The notes: generated by a model not told the origin, from the letters alone. A DNA stretch of 64,000 nucleotides from Pseudomonadota bacterium (GCA_027624315.1 JAQBXX010000005.1:1-64000); one strand, 5' to 3'. Counted from the first letter of the stretch, positions 9,901 through 19,659 are shown. Numbers and translations: made by a program.

Positions 9901-10932
9901 ATGAATGCCCATGAGGTAAAAAAAATCCTTGTCGTCGGCCCGGCCTGGGTCGGTGACATGGTGATGGCGCAAAGCCTGTTCCAGAGGCTCAAGCAGCAAT
10001 CCCCCAGTGTAGTCATTGATGTGCTAGCACCGGCCTGGTCCGAGCCGCTGCTCGCGCGCATGCCGGAGGTGCGCCGTGCACATACGCTGCCGTTCATGCA
10101 CGGCGAGTTGAAACTCATTGAGCGCCATCGCATCGCGTGCCGCCTGCGCGCCGAGCGTTATGATCGCGCCATAGTGCTGCCCAACTCTTTCAAGTCTGCG
10201 CTGATCCCATTCTGGGCCAATATCCCGCGCCGCACCGGTTATCGCGGCGAGTTGCGCTGGGGTCTGCTGAACGATGTGCGTCAACTGGATAAAAAAATGC
10301 TGCCGCAAACCGTGCAGCGTTTCGTCGCACTCGGGTTGCCAAAGAACGCTGCGCAGCCGCCGCAGATTCAGTTTCCGCAACTTCATATTTCAAGCGGCAG
10401 CGCGCAGGCCGCGCTGTCAGCGTTGCGGCTGGAGCACCCGTCGCAACCGCTGCTGGCACTGTGTCCGGGCGCCGAATACGGTCCGGCCAAGCGCTGGCCG
10501 ACAGAGTATTTTGCCGACGTCGCGCGTACAAAAATCGCGCAAGGCTGGAGCGTGTGGATTTTCGGGTCGGCGCACGACAAGACCATCGCCGCAGAAATTT
10601 GCGCACAGGCGGGAGAGGAGTGTGTTGATCTCAGCGGACGCACCTCGCTTGCTCAAGCCATTGATCTGCTGTCGCTCACCGATCTCGTGCTTACCAACGA
10701 CTCCGGCATGATGCACGTTGCCGCCGCCCTGGGTCGTAAACTGGTAGCGGTATATGGTTCGTCCGATCCCGGTTTCACGCCACCGCTCAGCAGCACGGCG
10801 CGCGTCGTCTGGCTCAAGCTTGCGTGCAGCCCGTGTTTCGAACGCAAGTGTCCGCTCGTCCATCTCAATTGTCTGCGTGAGATTAAGCCGGAGCGTGTGC
10901 TGGCAGAGATGGCGGCGTTGATCCCCTCATGA
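9901..10932 (+). CDS. waaF: ADP-heptose:LPS heptosyltransferase II
   Basis: A GT9 enzyme that adds the second L-glycero-D-manno-heptose to the LPS inner core at the cytoplasmic face of the inner membrane. The N-terminus ILVVGPAWVGDMVMAQSLF is diagnostic for WaaF. CPGAEYGPAKRWP (near 186-198) and NDSGMMHVAAALG (near 265) form the nucleotide-sugar site. The C-terminal Cys set CSPC...CP...C is typical of the family. Length 343. Its last four bases overlap the start of waaC. Confidence 0.95.
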   Translation: MNAHEVKKILVVGPAWVGDMVMAQSLFQRLKQQSPSVVIDVLAPAWSEPLLARMPEVRRAHTLPFMHGELKLIERHRIACRLRAERYDRAIVLPNSFKSALIPFWANIPRRTGYRGELRWGLLNDVRQLDKKMLPQTVQRFVALGLPKNAAQPPQIQFPQLHISSGSAQAALSALRLEHPSQPLLALCPGAEYGPAKRWPTEYFADVARTKIAQGWSVWIFGSAHDKTIAAEICAQAGEECVDLSGRTSLAQAIDLLSLTDLVLTNDSGMMHVAAALGRKLVAVYGSSDPGFTPPLSSTARVVWLKLACSPCFERKCPLVHLNCLREIKPERVLAEMAALIPS

Positions 10933-11960
10933 AGGTGCTGATTGTCAAAACATCTTCTCTCGGAGACGTGTTGCACACGCTGCCCGCGCTGACCGATGCC
11001 GCGCTGGCGCTGCCCGGCATTCGTTTTGACTGGGTAGTGGAGGAAGCGTTTGCGGAAATCCCTGCATGGCATCCGGCAGTGGACAGGGTGATTCCTGTTG
11101 CATTGCGGCGCTGGCGCAAGCACCCATTACAGGCATTGCGCAGCGGCGAGTGGGGCCGCTCCCGTGATGCGTTGCGCGCGGATAGTTACGCCAGGATTAT
11201 TGATGCCCAAGGGCTGTTGAAAAGCGCTGTGCTCACAAGGATGGCGCGCGGCACACGTTGTGGCTTGGACCGGGCCTCTGCGCGTGAGTCACTGGCTGCG
11301 CTCGCCTACCATGAGCGTTACGCCATCCCCAAGGGACAGCTGGCCATAGAGCGCTTACGTCAATTGTTCGCAGCCGCCCTGAATTACGAGGCACCCGCCA
11401 AGGCGCCTGACTATGGCATTCGACGTGCGTCCCCACCCACCGGGAGGTTGTCCGATAAGGTGGTTTTTGTGCATGGCACGACCTGGTCAAGTAAACTATG
11501 GCCCGATGAGTATTGGGTACAACTGGCGCAGTTGGTCAATGAGGCTGGCCTGGGAGTCCAGCTGCCGTGGGGCAGCGCAAGAGAATTAGAGCGAGCACAA
11601 AAAATTTCAGGGGCTGCAAAAAATGTCGAGATACTGCCCAAAATGGATCTGGCACAGATAGCCCAGGTACTGACCTCCGCGCGCGGCGTGGTGGGGATTG
11701 ATACAGGGCTGACCTATCTTGCGATCGCGCTGGGTGTGCCCACCGCCACCCTCTACGGAGCCACACGGCCGGAGTTCATGGAGATGCCAGGGCAAGGACA
11801 ACGGTATATTCGCGCTGACTTTGGCTGCTCACCGTGCATGGCGCGCACGTGCAGTTATCGCGGTGAGTCGGTGGTTCAGCCTGCATGTTATCAAACCCTG
11901 CCGCCGGACACGGTATGGCGCGCCGCCGGGGAGTTGTTCGATGCTTACAGACGCGCCTGA
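10929..11960 (+). CDS. waaC: ADP-heptose:LPS heptosyltransferase I
   Basis: A GT9 enzyme adding the first heptose to Kdo2-lipid A. The N-terminus KVLIVKTSSLGDVLHTLPAL is characteristic, as is HGTTWSSKLWPDEYW (near 178-192), followed by GIDTGLTYLAIALG (near 256). 343 residues. It starts inside the end of waaF (ATGA-type overlap) and its end overlaps waaQ by 20 bp, which indicates translational coupling. Confidence 0.95.
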   Translation: MKVLIVKTSSLGDVLHTLPALTDAALALPGIRFDWVVEEAFAEIPAWHPAVDRVIPVALRRWRKHPLQALRSGEWGRSRDALRADSYARIIDAQGLLKSAVLTRMARGTRCGLDRASARESLAALAYHERYAIPKGQLAIERLRQLFAAALNYEAPAKAPDYGIRRASPPTGRLSDKVVFVHGTTWSSKLWPDEYWVQLAQLVNEAGLGVQLPWGSARELERAQKISGAAKNVEILPKMDLAQIAQVLTSARGVVGIDTGLTYLAIALGVPTATLYGATRPEFMEMPGQGQRYIRADFGCSPCMARTCSYRGESVVQPACYQTLPPDTVWRAAGELFDAYRRA

Positions 11961-13020
11961 CTTCTCTGCCGTGAGGCGTGTGCTGGTGATGAAGCTGCGT
12001 CATCATGGCGATGTGCTGCTGACGTCGCCCGTATTTTCAGCATTGAAAAACCATCTGCCACACGCAGAAATTGACGCGCTGGTCTATCATGAAACGCGGG
12101 AGATGCTGACCCTGCACCCTGCAATTGATAACGTATTCACTGTGGACCGGGGATGGAAGCGGCGCGGCGTACTGCAGCAGTTGAGTGCAGAAGTGAAGTT
12201 GCTGCGCACCTTGCGCGCCAGGCGTTATGATTTGCTGATTCACCTCACCGAACATCCGCGCGGGGCCTGGCTGCGGCGCTTGCTGGGTGTGCGCTACAGC
12301 GTGGCGCGCATGTTTGCCGGCAGGCGAGGCGCGTGGTGGCGCAGCAGCTTTTCACACCTCTATCCATTGCCCGCCACGCCCCGGCACACCGTCGAGTGCC
12401 ATCTCGACGCATTGCGCAGGATCGGAATCTACCCGCGCGATGATGAGCGTGCGCTGGTACTGGTGCCCGGTGCGGAGGCTGAGAATTTCATTGGCGCGAT
12501 GCTGGCTAGTCACGGCTTAAGAGGCAAGGATTTTATTCATTTTCACCCCACCTCACGCTGGTTATTCAAGTGCTGGGAGGATGAAAAATGCAGCGCCTTG
12601 ATTGATCGATTGCAGGCTGCGGGCGAGCGTGTCGTTGTTACTGCGGCGCCGACGACGGCCGAGCATGATCGCGTGCGTCGCATACTCAATAAAGTGAAGT
12701 CTCCAGTGGTGGATGTATCCGGCCAATTGAATCTGAAGCAGCTTGCGGCGTTGACGCGGCGTGCCAAGTGTTTCGTCGGCGTCGATTCAGCGCCTATGCA
12801 CATAGCTGCGGCGATGCAAACACCGGTGGTTGTGTTGTTCGGGCCAAGCGGTGAGATGGGCTGGGGGCCGTGGCAAGTAGTGCAGCGCGTGATCACCTCA
12901 CGGCATACCTGCCGACCCTGCGGACTCGATGGCTGCGGCGGCGGCAAGGTCAGCGAGTGTCTGACGTCGATCCCTGTCGAGCGCGTCTTGGGCGCCGTCA
13001 ACGAACTATTGGCGATATAA
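11941..13020 (+). CDS. waaQ: LPS heptosyltransferase III-like GT9
   Basis: The N-terminus RRVLVMKLRHHGDVLLTSPVFSAL matches the WaaQ/RfaQ branch of GT9, which adds a side-branch heptose to heptose II. HPTSRWLFKCW and GVDSAPMHIAAAM form the donor site. The ORF track begins at 11719 inside waaC. I place the start at ATG 11941 (MLTDAPDFS), giving 359 residues and a 20-bp overlap with waaC. The acceptor cannot be proved from sequence. Confidence 0.87.
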   Translation: MLTDAPDFSAVRRVLVMKLRHHGDVLLTSPVFSALKNHLPHAEIDALVYHETREMLTLHPAIDNVFTVDRGWKRRGVLQQLSAEVKLLRTLRARRYDLLIHLTEHPRGAWLRRLLGVRYSVARMFAGRRGAWWRSSFSHLYPLPATPRHTVECHLDALRRIGIYPRDDERALVLVPGAEAENFIGAMLASHGLRGKDFIHFHPTSRWLFKCWEDEKCSALIDRLQAAGERVVVTAAPTTAEHDRVRRILNKVKSPVVDVSGQLNLKQLAALTRRAKCFVGVDSAPMHIAAAMQTPVVVLFGPSGEMGWGPWQVVQRVITSRHTCRPCGLDGCGGGKVSECLTSIPVERVLGAVNELLAI

Positions 13021-14150
13021 TGAAGTCCCTCAACATCGCGCTGATCCGCCAGCGTTACACGGCGGATGGAGGGGCGGAACGTTTCACGGAGGGTGCCATG
13101 ACGGCTCTCCGGGCAGAAGGGGTGGGCGTTACGCTGATCACCCGCGCCTGGCGGGCACAGGGTGGCGTTGCGGCGGAAATATGCAATCCGTTTTATATCG
13201 GCAGTCTGTGGCGCGACTGGGGGTTTGCGCACGCTGTACGCCGGTTGCTGGAAACAAAAAAATATGACCTGGTGCAGTCGCACGAACGCATCGCATGCTG
13301 TGGCATCTATCGCGCCGGCGACGGCGTGCATCGCGAATGGCTCAGGCAGCGCATGCGCACGCTCGGTATCTTCGGAAAGCTGCGCATTTGGCTCAGTCCC
13401 TACCATCACTATGTCAAATCCTCTGAGCTGGCCTTGTTCCGCAGTTCACGGCTGCGCGCCGTGATTTGCAATTCGCACATGGTGAAAAGTGAAATACAGC
13501 GCTATTTCGCGCTGCCCGGGCACAAGCTGCATGTCATTTATAACGGTGTGGATGTTCAGGCCTTCAGCCCTGAGTTGAAGCGTCACCGTGATGCTGTCCG
13601 CAAACAGTTCTCCATCCCCCAAGAGGCCACACTGTTTTTGTTCGTCGGTTCCGGTTTTGAGCGCAAAGGTGTGCGCATGGTGCTGGAGGCGATGGCGCAG
13701 CTGCCGCTCAACGCCTGTTTGATTGTGGTGGGCAGGGACAAGCGGCTCAAAAAATTCTTGCAGCAGACCAAAGCGCTGAAGATTGAGAATCGTGTGCGCT
13801 TTGTGGGCGTGCAATCCGATGTCAAGCCGTTTTACGGCGCAGCGGATGCCTTGGTGCTGCCCACCCTGTATGATCCTTTTCCCAATGTGATTTTAGAGGC
13901 CATGGCCGCAGGCTTGCCGGTGATTACCAGCGCCCAGTGTGGAGCGGCGGAGTTGATTGAGCACGGCAGAAACGGTTATGTGTGCGATGCGCTGGACACA
14001 CCGGCGCTGATCGAGTCCATGCGCGCGCTGATGAACGCCGGGATTCAAAAGCAGATGGCCGATGCAGCACGCAGCACGGTGCTGCCCCTGAATCAGGAAG
14101 CGATGGTTGAGCAATTAGTGCAGTTGTATCAGGGATTGCTGGCGGGCTGA
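13020..14150 (+). CDS. LPS core glycosyltransferase, GT4 (WaaG-like)
   Basis: A GT-B fold family 4 enzyme of 376 residues. The N-terminal acceptor domain has DGGAERFTEG. The donor domain contains VGSGFERKGV near 218 and the E-x7-E region DPFPNVILEAMAAGLPV near 289. The GSGFERKGV segment resembles WaaG, which transfers the first outer-core glucose to heptose II, so I infer that role. Start ATG 13020 overlaps the waaQ stop (TAATGA). The ORF track start at 12870 lies within waaQ. Confidence 0.82.
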   Translation: MKSLNIALIRQRYTADGGAERFTEGAMTALRAEGVGVTLITRAWRAQGGVAAEICNPFYIGSLWRDWGFAHAVRRLLETKKYDLVQSHERIACCGIYRAGDGVHREWLRQRMRTLGIFGKLRIWLSPYHHYVKSSELALFRSSRLRAVICNSHMVKSEIQRYFALPGHKLHVIYNGVDVQAFSPELKRHRDAVRKQFSIPQEATLFLFVGSGFERKGVRMVLEAMAQLPLNACLIVVGRDKRLKKFLQQTKALKIENRVRFVGVQSDVKPFYGAADALVLPTLYDPFPNVILEAMAAGLPVITSAQCGAAELIEHGRNGYVCDALDTPALIESMRALMNAGIQKQMADAARSTVLPLNQEAMVEQLVQLYQGLLAG

Positions 14151-15250
14151 TGCATATCGTACACACCGAATCATCGCTCGGCTGGGGCGGGCAGGAGATA
14201 CGCATACTGGAAGAGGCCCGCGGCCTCATTGGACGCGGTCACGATGTCCGACTCGCCTGCCCGCAGGAAGCGCGCATTTACACCGAAGCGGCCCGCTACG
14301 GTGTGCCGGTCCACGCCCTGCCCATCGGCCGTAAAAATCTCAAGGGACTGCTGGCGCTACGCCACTGGCTGAAAATTCATCCCGTGGATGTCATCAACAC
14401 CCACAGCTCCACAGATAGCTGGCTGGCCGCCCTGGCCTGTGTCAGCTTGCATGGTGCGCCGCCCATCGTGCGCACCCGGCATATCTCCACGCCTGTAGCC
14501 AAAAGCTGCACTTCCCGCTGGCTTTATGGCAAAGCGGTAAAGCACGTTGTGACGACTGGCGAAGTGCTCAGGCAGACCCTCATCCATGATCTCAGGCTGG
14601 CCCCAGAACGCGTAACCTCGGTGCCCACCGGTGTCGACGCGGCCCGTTTCGTGCCCGGTGACAAGGCCGCTGCGCGACGTGACCTGGGTCTCGATCCTGA
14701 AATACACTACCTCGGTATCGTCGCCACCCTGCGCAGTTGGAAGGGGCACCGCTACCTGCTGGAAGCCTTCCATCAGCTTGCAGCCCCCGGTTGGCAACTT
14801 CTGATCGTTGGTGATGGCCCACAAAAAGAGCATCTGAAAAATAAAGTTAACCAACTCGGACTAGAGAGCTGCGTGATTTTTACGGGTCAACAAAACAACC
14901 CGGAACGGTGGCTTCAAGCGCTAGACATATTCTGTCTCCCCTCCTATGCCGATGAAGGAGTGCCGCAGGCCATACTCCAGGCGATGCTCACCGAACTGCC
15001 GATCATCACGACCCCTGTAGGGGCCATAATGGAAGCTGTAAGCGATGGGAAAACAGCTTGTATCGTGCCGCCAAGGGATGCAACAGCGCTAGCGGGTGCC
15101 ATAAAGGCATTAATAGAGAACCCTGGGCAATGTTCGGCCATGGGAAGGCAAACACGTAAAGATGCCGAACAAAGATTCTCTTCCGGGAGTATGCTGGAGA
15201 ATATGGAGGCGATATTTGATCTTGCTGCATGCGATCGGCCATCCTCTTAA
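14150..15250 (+). CDS. GT4 glycosyltransferase
   Basis: 366 residues, GT-B fold. The N-terminus HTESSLGWGGQEIRIL is the acceptor-side glycine-rich loop. IVATLRSWKGHRYLLEAF (near 187) and the donor-site Glu pair region (SYADEGVPQAILQAM near 264) follow. Its start overlaps the stop of the preceding GT4 gene by one base, so they are in one operon. It presumably adds an outer-core sugar; donor and linkage are unknown. It is the last high-G+C gene before the AT-richer block. Confidence 0.82.
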   Translation: MHIVHTESSLGWGGQEIRILEEARGLIGRGHDVRLACPQEARIYTEAARYGVPVHALPIGRKNLKGLLALRHWLKIHPVDVINTHSSTDSWLAALACVSLHGAPPIVRTRHISTPVAKSCTSRWLYGKAVKHVVTTGEVLRQTLIHDLRLAPERVTSVPTGVDAARFVPGDKAAARRDLGLDPEIHYLGIVATLRSWKGHRYLLEAFHQLAAPGWQLLIVGDGPQKEHLKNKVNQLGLESCVIFTGQQNNPERWLQALDIFCLPSYADEGVPQAILQAMLTELPIITTPVGAIMEAVSDGKTACIVPPRDATALAGAIKALIENPGQCSAMGRQTRKDAEQRFSSGSMLENMEAIFDLAACDRPSS

Positions 15251-15307
15251 GCATGACTTGTTATTGTTTTGGTTGAGAGGTTCACATACAAGGTGCATTC
15301 ACAAACG

Positions 15308-16414
15308 ATGCAAAGATTGCTCTTCAAGCTCACACTATATTTTCTATGGGTACATAGCCGCTTTGGCACTAAGCGAGCCAAGACTATCGTGGTCTGCTGC
15401 CCCTTGTTCATCGGGGATATGGTGTTTACCTTCCCTCTCTTGCGGAGCATCAAAAAAAGATATCCAGATTACCAACTGATCTTCCTTTGTCGGAAGGAGT
15501 TTCAATCACTGGCGGCCCTCAACCCGGACATTGATACTGTTCTGCATATCGATAAAACAGCTAACAGCCTCTTGGCGGTCTATCCCAAGATTTCACAAGC
15601 AACCTATTTCTTAACCCCGATGGCAAATTATTGGATAAAGCTCGGCCGGGCGATAGCTGCCCATGAAATATGGTATCTGAGCAAAATGGCTCAGCCATCA
15701 TCGATGCCTCCCATAACGCAAAGCTTTTCTGCTTCGCCCAAGCATATCTCGGAATACCTATTGCAGATAAATATCGCAATGGGCGGTGAGTCAAATGTCG
15801 ACAACAGCCCCTACCTTAGAAATCAGGAGCTATATCCCACACTAGTCGTTATCCAATGTGACGGCAGGAACCAAAGCATAAAATCCTTCACAACGGATCA
15901 GTTAGCCAACCTCATTAAGCTTGCCAAAAAATATCCAGTAGATATTCGGTTGATGGGCATGTACGCACCTGAAAAGCGATTGAATGAAGACAGAATAATC
16001 GACGTGCGAGGATTAACTGGATTTGACGATTGGCTGAAAGATATATTGAGGGCCAGGCTCGTCATTGGGCTTGATTCAGCTGCAGCCCAGATTCGTAAAG
16101 CCGCCGGCCTGCCAGCCTGCATCCTGATGGGCCCAGCCGCTACGGATTTCTTCGGCAATAGCCCGTTTTTCCCCTCAATCGACCTCATCGACAACAGGAA
16201 TCTACCCTGCCGAGATAGAGGCACATTCCAAGGAATCCATTTCCCAAGCCTGAAAAACTGTCAAAAATCTGCCTGCGACCATCCTGAGGGCAGGGTTTGC
16301 GTGGAGGGCGCTGTTTTTGCAGAATTCATGGTACTAGTCAATCGGCATCTGGCGAACAGCTTCCCCCGCCCACTGCCTGATCCCTATGATGGAGGGGCAA
16401 CCCGTCTGACATGA
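15308..16414 (+). CDS. GT9 heptosyltransferase-family protein
   Basis: The N-terminal CCPLFIGDMVFTFPLLRSI and the donor-side GLDSAAAQIRKAAGLPA place it in GT9. The ORF track starts at TTG 15269; ATG 15308 (MQRLLFKL) is more likely, giving 368 residues. Coding DNA is visibly more AT-rich than waaC/F. The Cys-rich tail (KNCQKSAC) is shared with the GT9 gene at 17586, so the two look like paralogues. Possibly horizontally acquired. The acceptor is unknown. Confidence 0.78.
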   Translation: MQRLLFKLTLYFLWVHSRFGTKRAKTIVVCCPLFIGDMVFTFPLLRSIKKRYPDYQLIFLCRKEFQSLAALNPDIDTVLHIDKTANSLLAVYPKISQATYFLTPMANYWIKLGRAIAAHEIWYLSKMAQPSSMPPITQSFSASPKHISEYLLQINIAMGGESNVDNSPYLRNQELYPTLVVIQCDGRNQSIKSFTTDQLANLIKLAKKYPVDIRLMGMYAPEKRLNEDRIIDVRGLTGFDDWLKDILRARLVIGLDSAAAQIRKAAGLPACILMGPAATDFFGNSPFFPSIDLIDNRNLPCRDRGTFQGIHFPSLKNCQKSACDHPEGRVCVEGAVFAEFMVLVNRHLANSFPRPLPDPYDGGATRLT

Positions 16415-16521
16415 AGCCTAGTGTCAACGAAATCGAGGGAAGATGCAGCACCGATTTTCGGACGGTGTTAAATTAGAGTTTGGCTGGTTTGACAGCATCC
16501 TCCTGGTCTCACTTCGCATGC

Positions 16522-17562
16522 TCAGTCGGTGTTATGGATAGCCTCCATTACCTCCTTGACTGTGATGCCGGCGATCTGCCCGGCTCGCTCGATTAAGCAG
16601 CATCCATCTGTCCATGGTAGCCAGGTGTCCTTGATCTGGACGCCGGACAAGACGGTGACAGGTAGTCTCAGCATTGCTGCCAGATGTGATACGCCACCTT
16701 CCTGGCAGACTACATGGTCCAGTGTCTTGATTTGTGCAATCAGTGCGGCAGTCCCCTTCGGGTGAATGGATGTAAGAATGGGGGGCAGAGGTACCTTGTT
16801 TTTTTTGCTCAAAAATACCTTAACCTCATGGCCTGCATCATTTAAACCGGTGGCCAAATCGAGCCATTTTTCATAAGGCCACTGGCTTTGTTTTCTGTTT
16901 GATTCCGGGAAGAGTCCAATCCGGAGGCCTTGATTTGGGTGCCTTATGTGAGTTGCCTTGGGAGGGGCTTCGAGAGGTAAGCCGGCGCGATTGAAGACGT
17001 TGGCAATCCGTATGAGCTGGTGCGCTTCCCACAGATCTCTTTCCATAGGCCGGCAATCATCCAGGGCGATTTGCCATATCCTGGGTTCGCTCTTATGGGC
17101 GACAGCCAACTTGTAGCGTGCGCGCACGGCTGCCAGTAGCATGATGGCCTTGCTGGAATAGGCTGCGGAACCATTCAGCGCAATATCGAAGACCCGTGCG
17201 CGTAGCTGCCGCACTGTCGGATGTAAGAAGAGTCCGAATGGGCTTCCAAGATATTTCTCAGGCAGTTCCAGAACTTCGATCCCGGGCAGGGCTTCCCGAA
17301 ATACCGGAGCAGCATAGGAGTTGCTGAGTACGGTGATGCTTATTGATGGGTATTCACGCCGTAGTTGCTGAAGAATCAGGGCGGTGATAACGGCATCTCC
17401 AATCCGGTTCCTTCGGACTACCAATATGGAGTCGATTTTCCGGGGCAGGGCTCTGGGTTTGTGGAAGCTGGCCAATCCCAGATAAAGACCCGCCCCTAGC
17501 CGCCTTAACAACCATTGCCATGGCTGCTTTATCAGGTCGGTTGGCTTTTCAATTTTCTGCAT
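16522..17562 (-). CDS. GT9 glycosyltransferase
   Basis: 346 residues. After a basic 40-residue leader, SILVVRRNRIGDAVITALILQQL gives the GT9 N-terminal loop, and VCQEGGVSHLAAMLRLPV is the conserved donor-site segment. The annotation as ADP-heptose or related-sugar transferase rests on the fold only. It lies last in a three-gene minus-strand block (GT8, GT9, GT9) inserted in the otherwise plus-strand LPS operon. It converges on the gene at 15308 with a 107-bp spacer that shows nothing recognisable. Confidence 0.78.
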   Translation of the reverse strand: MQKIEKPTDLIKQPWQWLLRRLGAGLYLGLASFHKPRALPRKIDSILVVRRNRIGDAVITALILQQLRREYPSISITVLSNSYAAPVFREALPGIEVLELPEKYLGSPFGLFLHPTVRQLRARVFDIALNGSAAYSSKAIMLLAAVRARYKLAVAHKSEPRIWQIALDDCRPMERDLWEAHQLIRIANVFNRAGLPLEAPPKATHIRHPNQGLRIGLFPESNRKQSQWPYEKWLDLATGLNDAGHEVKVFLSKKNKVPLPPILTSIHPKGTAALIAQIKTLDHVVCQEGGVSHLAAMLRLPVTVLSGVQIKDTWLPWTDGCCLIERAGQIAGITVKEVMEAIHNTD

Positions 17563-17585
17563 TGGCTGGTTTCACATAAGTCACA

Positions 17586-18734
17586 TCAGAAATTGTCTTG
17601 CTGCCGATGCGTTGAAAATTTCTCCAGGGCATGCGTCAAGGCGTCCAGGGAGATGCCTGCAAAGCAATGCCTCGTCTCGAAGAGACACGCACTGCGCTGA
17701 CAGTTCTTTATCCAGCCAGTGTGTATGCCATGGACTATGCTCTTGTCCTGGCAGTCGAGTGGGGCGCAGGATAGATTGAGGGATTGCGGACTTAGCCCCC
17801 AATCAGCGCCGAATAAATTGACGTCCGACGGCCCCATAACCGCCAGGCAGGGCACGGAAAACAGCCTGGCCCAATGTGCAACCCCAGTATCCACGGTGAC
17901 GACATATTTGGCTCGTGCCACCAAATCCAACAGCTCACCCAAATCTGTTGCGTCGATCCTGTCATGTATTTGATGTGCGTGTGCCGGAAAATCACGAAGC
18001 AAGCTCCGCAAACCATCAAGGTAGTTCTGGTCGATTGATCTCCCAGTCAGTACAAGATGTTCCCCATTCGCCAACAAGCGGCCCACAATTAAGTGCAGCA
18101 TCTCAGGTGGCCATAGGCGAGCTGGAATGCTGGCCCCAATGTGCAGAATCACATGGCCGCGCGTACGGGTCTCGCTTGGGAGGCTCATCTTGGCATAGGG
18201 CGGTGTAGGCGTCGTCACCCCCAGCTTGCTGCCCAAGGTAAGGATTGCTCTGGCCAGGGTTTGAGGTGATCGGGGGAACTCGTGTAACTCATCGACTAAT
18301 GCGGTGTGCCTTCCTTTGGGATCCGCGTGGCTGATTACCTTACCTGCCGGGAGTTTCGAGACCAAGGGCAAGAATTTCCAGGAAAAAACATTGATAATCT
18401 CCGCATACCCGCTTGGTGATGCGTCCACCAAGCGAATCAGTGCACGCCAACCAAGTCTCTCGACAGCCACAACCCTGTCGGCATACAAGTAATGCGCTGT
18501 TGTTGCCAGACTCGCCCGTGTAAGCAAGACAATCTGTTTATCGGGATTGGATTCCTTCAGCGCTTTGAGCAAGTAGCCTGCCATCGCCAAATCCCCGAGC
18601 AGGAGATACCCAAGCACAAGAATAGGGCGCTCGCTGTCACCGCATCTGGCCGTCCTTGACCTGGCTATGGCATAGAGCCTTCCAAGGGCGAGGACGCTGA
18701 GCTTGTCGAGGCTATGAATCAGCCTTGAGAACAT
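17586..18734 (-). CDS. GT9 heptosyltransferase-family protein
   Basis: 382 residues. Motifs: ILVLGYLLLGDLAMAGYLLKAL (N-terminal loop), HIGASIPARLWPPEM and VTVDTGVAHWARLFSVPCL (donor site). The C-terminal Cys cluster with KNCQRSAC resembles the tail of the gene at 15308. Start ATG 18734 lies within the end of the upstream GT8 gene (23-bp overlap), so the two are coupled. Sugar and acceptor cannot be assigned. Confidence 0.78.
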   Translation of the reverse strand: MFSRLIHSLDKLSVLALGRLYAIARSRTARCGDSERPILVLGYLLLGDLAMAGYLLKALKESNPDKQIVLLTRASLATTAHYLYADRVVAVERLGWRALIRLVDASPSGYAEIINVFSWKFLPLVSKLPAGKVISHADPKGRHTALVDELHEFPRSPQTLARAILTLGSKLGVTTPTPPYAKMSLPSETRTRGHVILHIGASIPARLWPPEMLHLIVGRLLANGEHLVLTGRSIDQNYLDGLRSLLRDFPAHAHQIHDRIDATDLGELLDLVARAKYVVTVDTGVAHWARLFSVPCLAVMGPSDVNLFGADWGLSPQSLNLSCAPLDCQDKSIVHGIHTGWIKNCQRSACLFETRHCFAGISLDALTHALEKFSTHRQQDNF

Positions 18735-19659
18735 GTCTTTCCATCCATTTCCGCATAAGGCGCGGGGTATGTTTCAGCACCTTGTTTCTCTTGGTATAGT
18801 CATCAGGAATATATCCATGCCAAGGTGATTGCGCCAGATATCTGTTGAAACGCCACTTGAATGGGTGACTTCCCAGGTAATGCCAGGGTTTGAGCTTTGC
18901 AGCAAAGTGGACAATCATGTCCGGCAAGAATCCCGTGAGCCCCATCCTGGCCAATAGTCCATAAAGTCTCAAGCGCCACTTGTTTTCACGCGTGGGAAGC
19001 AAGTTCCAAACCGACGGCAAGAATAAGGCTTGCGCCCCCAAGACAAGATTCAGGGCATCCTGATCGTGGAAGCGCAAATGGAGGCTGCTGTCTGCAATTA
19101 CTTGCATGAGCTTGTCCCCGACGTGTTGGCGCTTCCATGCGCCAACGTCAATCAACATCACCCCTGAATTGAAATAGCGCAGGGGCTTGCGGGCGCCAAG
19201 GTGCGACAAATTGAGGTAGGGTGCATCTGCGACCACTCCAACAGCACGCCCATCGAGATTGACATCCCATAATTTCCGCAACGACCCAAGAACCAAGGTA
19301 TCGGCATCAAGATAGATGACGCGCTCAACCGCGTGGGGCAACTTATCCGACATGAATAGGCGCATATAAGCCGCGGCATTTATACGGCCGGATTCGTAAA
19401 GGTTTGATGGAAGATACTCCCTGCTGAATGGCACCGGACGAAGAACAACCCCTTGGCTGGCTGCATGTCCGGAAACTTTCCGGATGACATCATCGGGCAC
19501 TTCGAGGGCAAACCAATAGAGAGTGATTCGAGCCTCCGTCACTGTACCGCACAGTGAGCTGATCAATACTGCCAAAGGCATTGCATAGTTGGCATCGGAA
19601 CAAGTCAGCAGGTTGATATTGGCCGGGGCTCTCTTCATATCATCGTAGAATAATGGCAT
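18712..19659 (-). CDS. GT8 family glycosyltransferase (WaaI/WaaO/WaaJ-like)
   Basis: A retaining GT-A enzyme using UDP-glucose or UDP-galactose. NLLTCSDANYAMPLAVLISSL starts the Rossmann-like domain, VIYLDADTLVLGSL holds the DxD motif, and HFHDQDALN-like and KPWH segments follow. The track ORF begins at 19848 but its first 63 residues do not look like the family. I start at ATG 19659 (MPLFYDDMKR); ATG 19638 is an alternative. About 315 residues. The 225-bp spacer to the divergent O-antigen ligase gene should carry promoters for both; none is obvious. Confidence 0.83.
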   Translation of the reverse strand: MPLFYDDMKRAPANINLLTCSDANYAMPLAVLISSLCGTVTEARITLYWFALEVPDDVIRKVSGHAASQGVVLRPVPFSREYLPSNLYESGRINAAAYMRLFMSDKLPHAVERVIYLDADTLVLGSLRKLWDVNLDGRAVGVVADAPYLNLSHLGARKPLRYFNSGVMLIDVGAWKRQHVGDKLMQVIADSSLHLRFHDQDALNLVLGAQALFLPSVWNLLPTRENKWRLRLYGLLARMGLTGFLPDMIVHFAAKLKPWHYLGSHPFKWRFNRYLAQSPWHGYIPDDYTKRNKVLKHTPRLMRKWMERHVLKADS

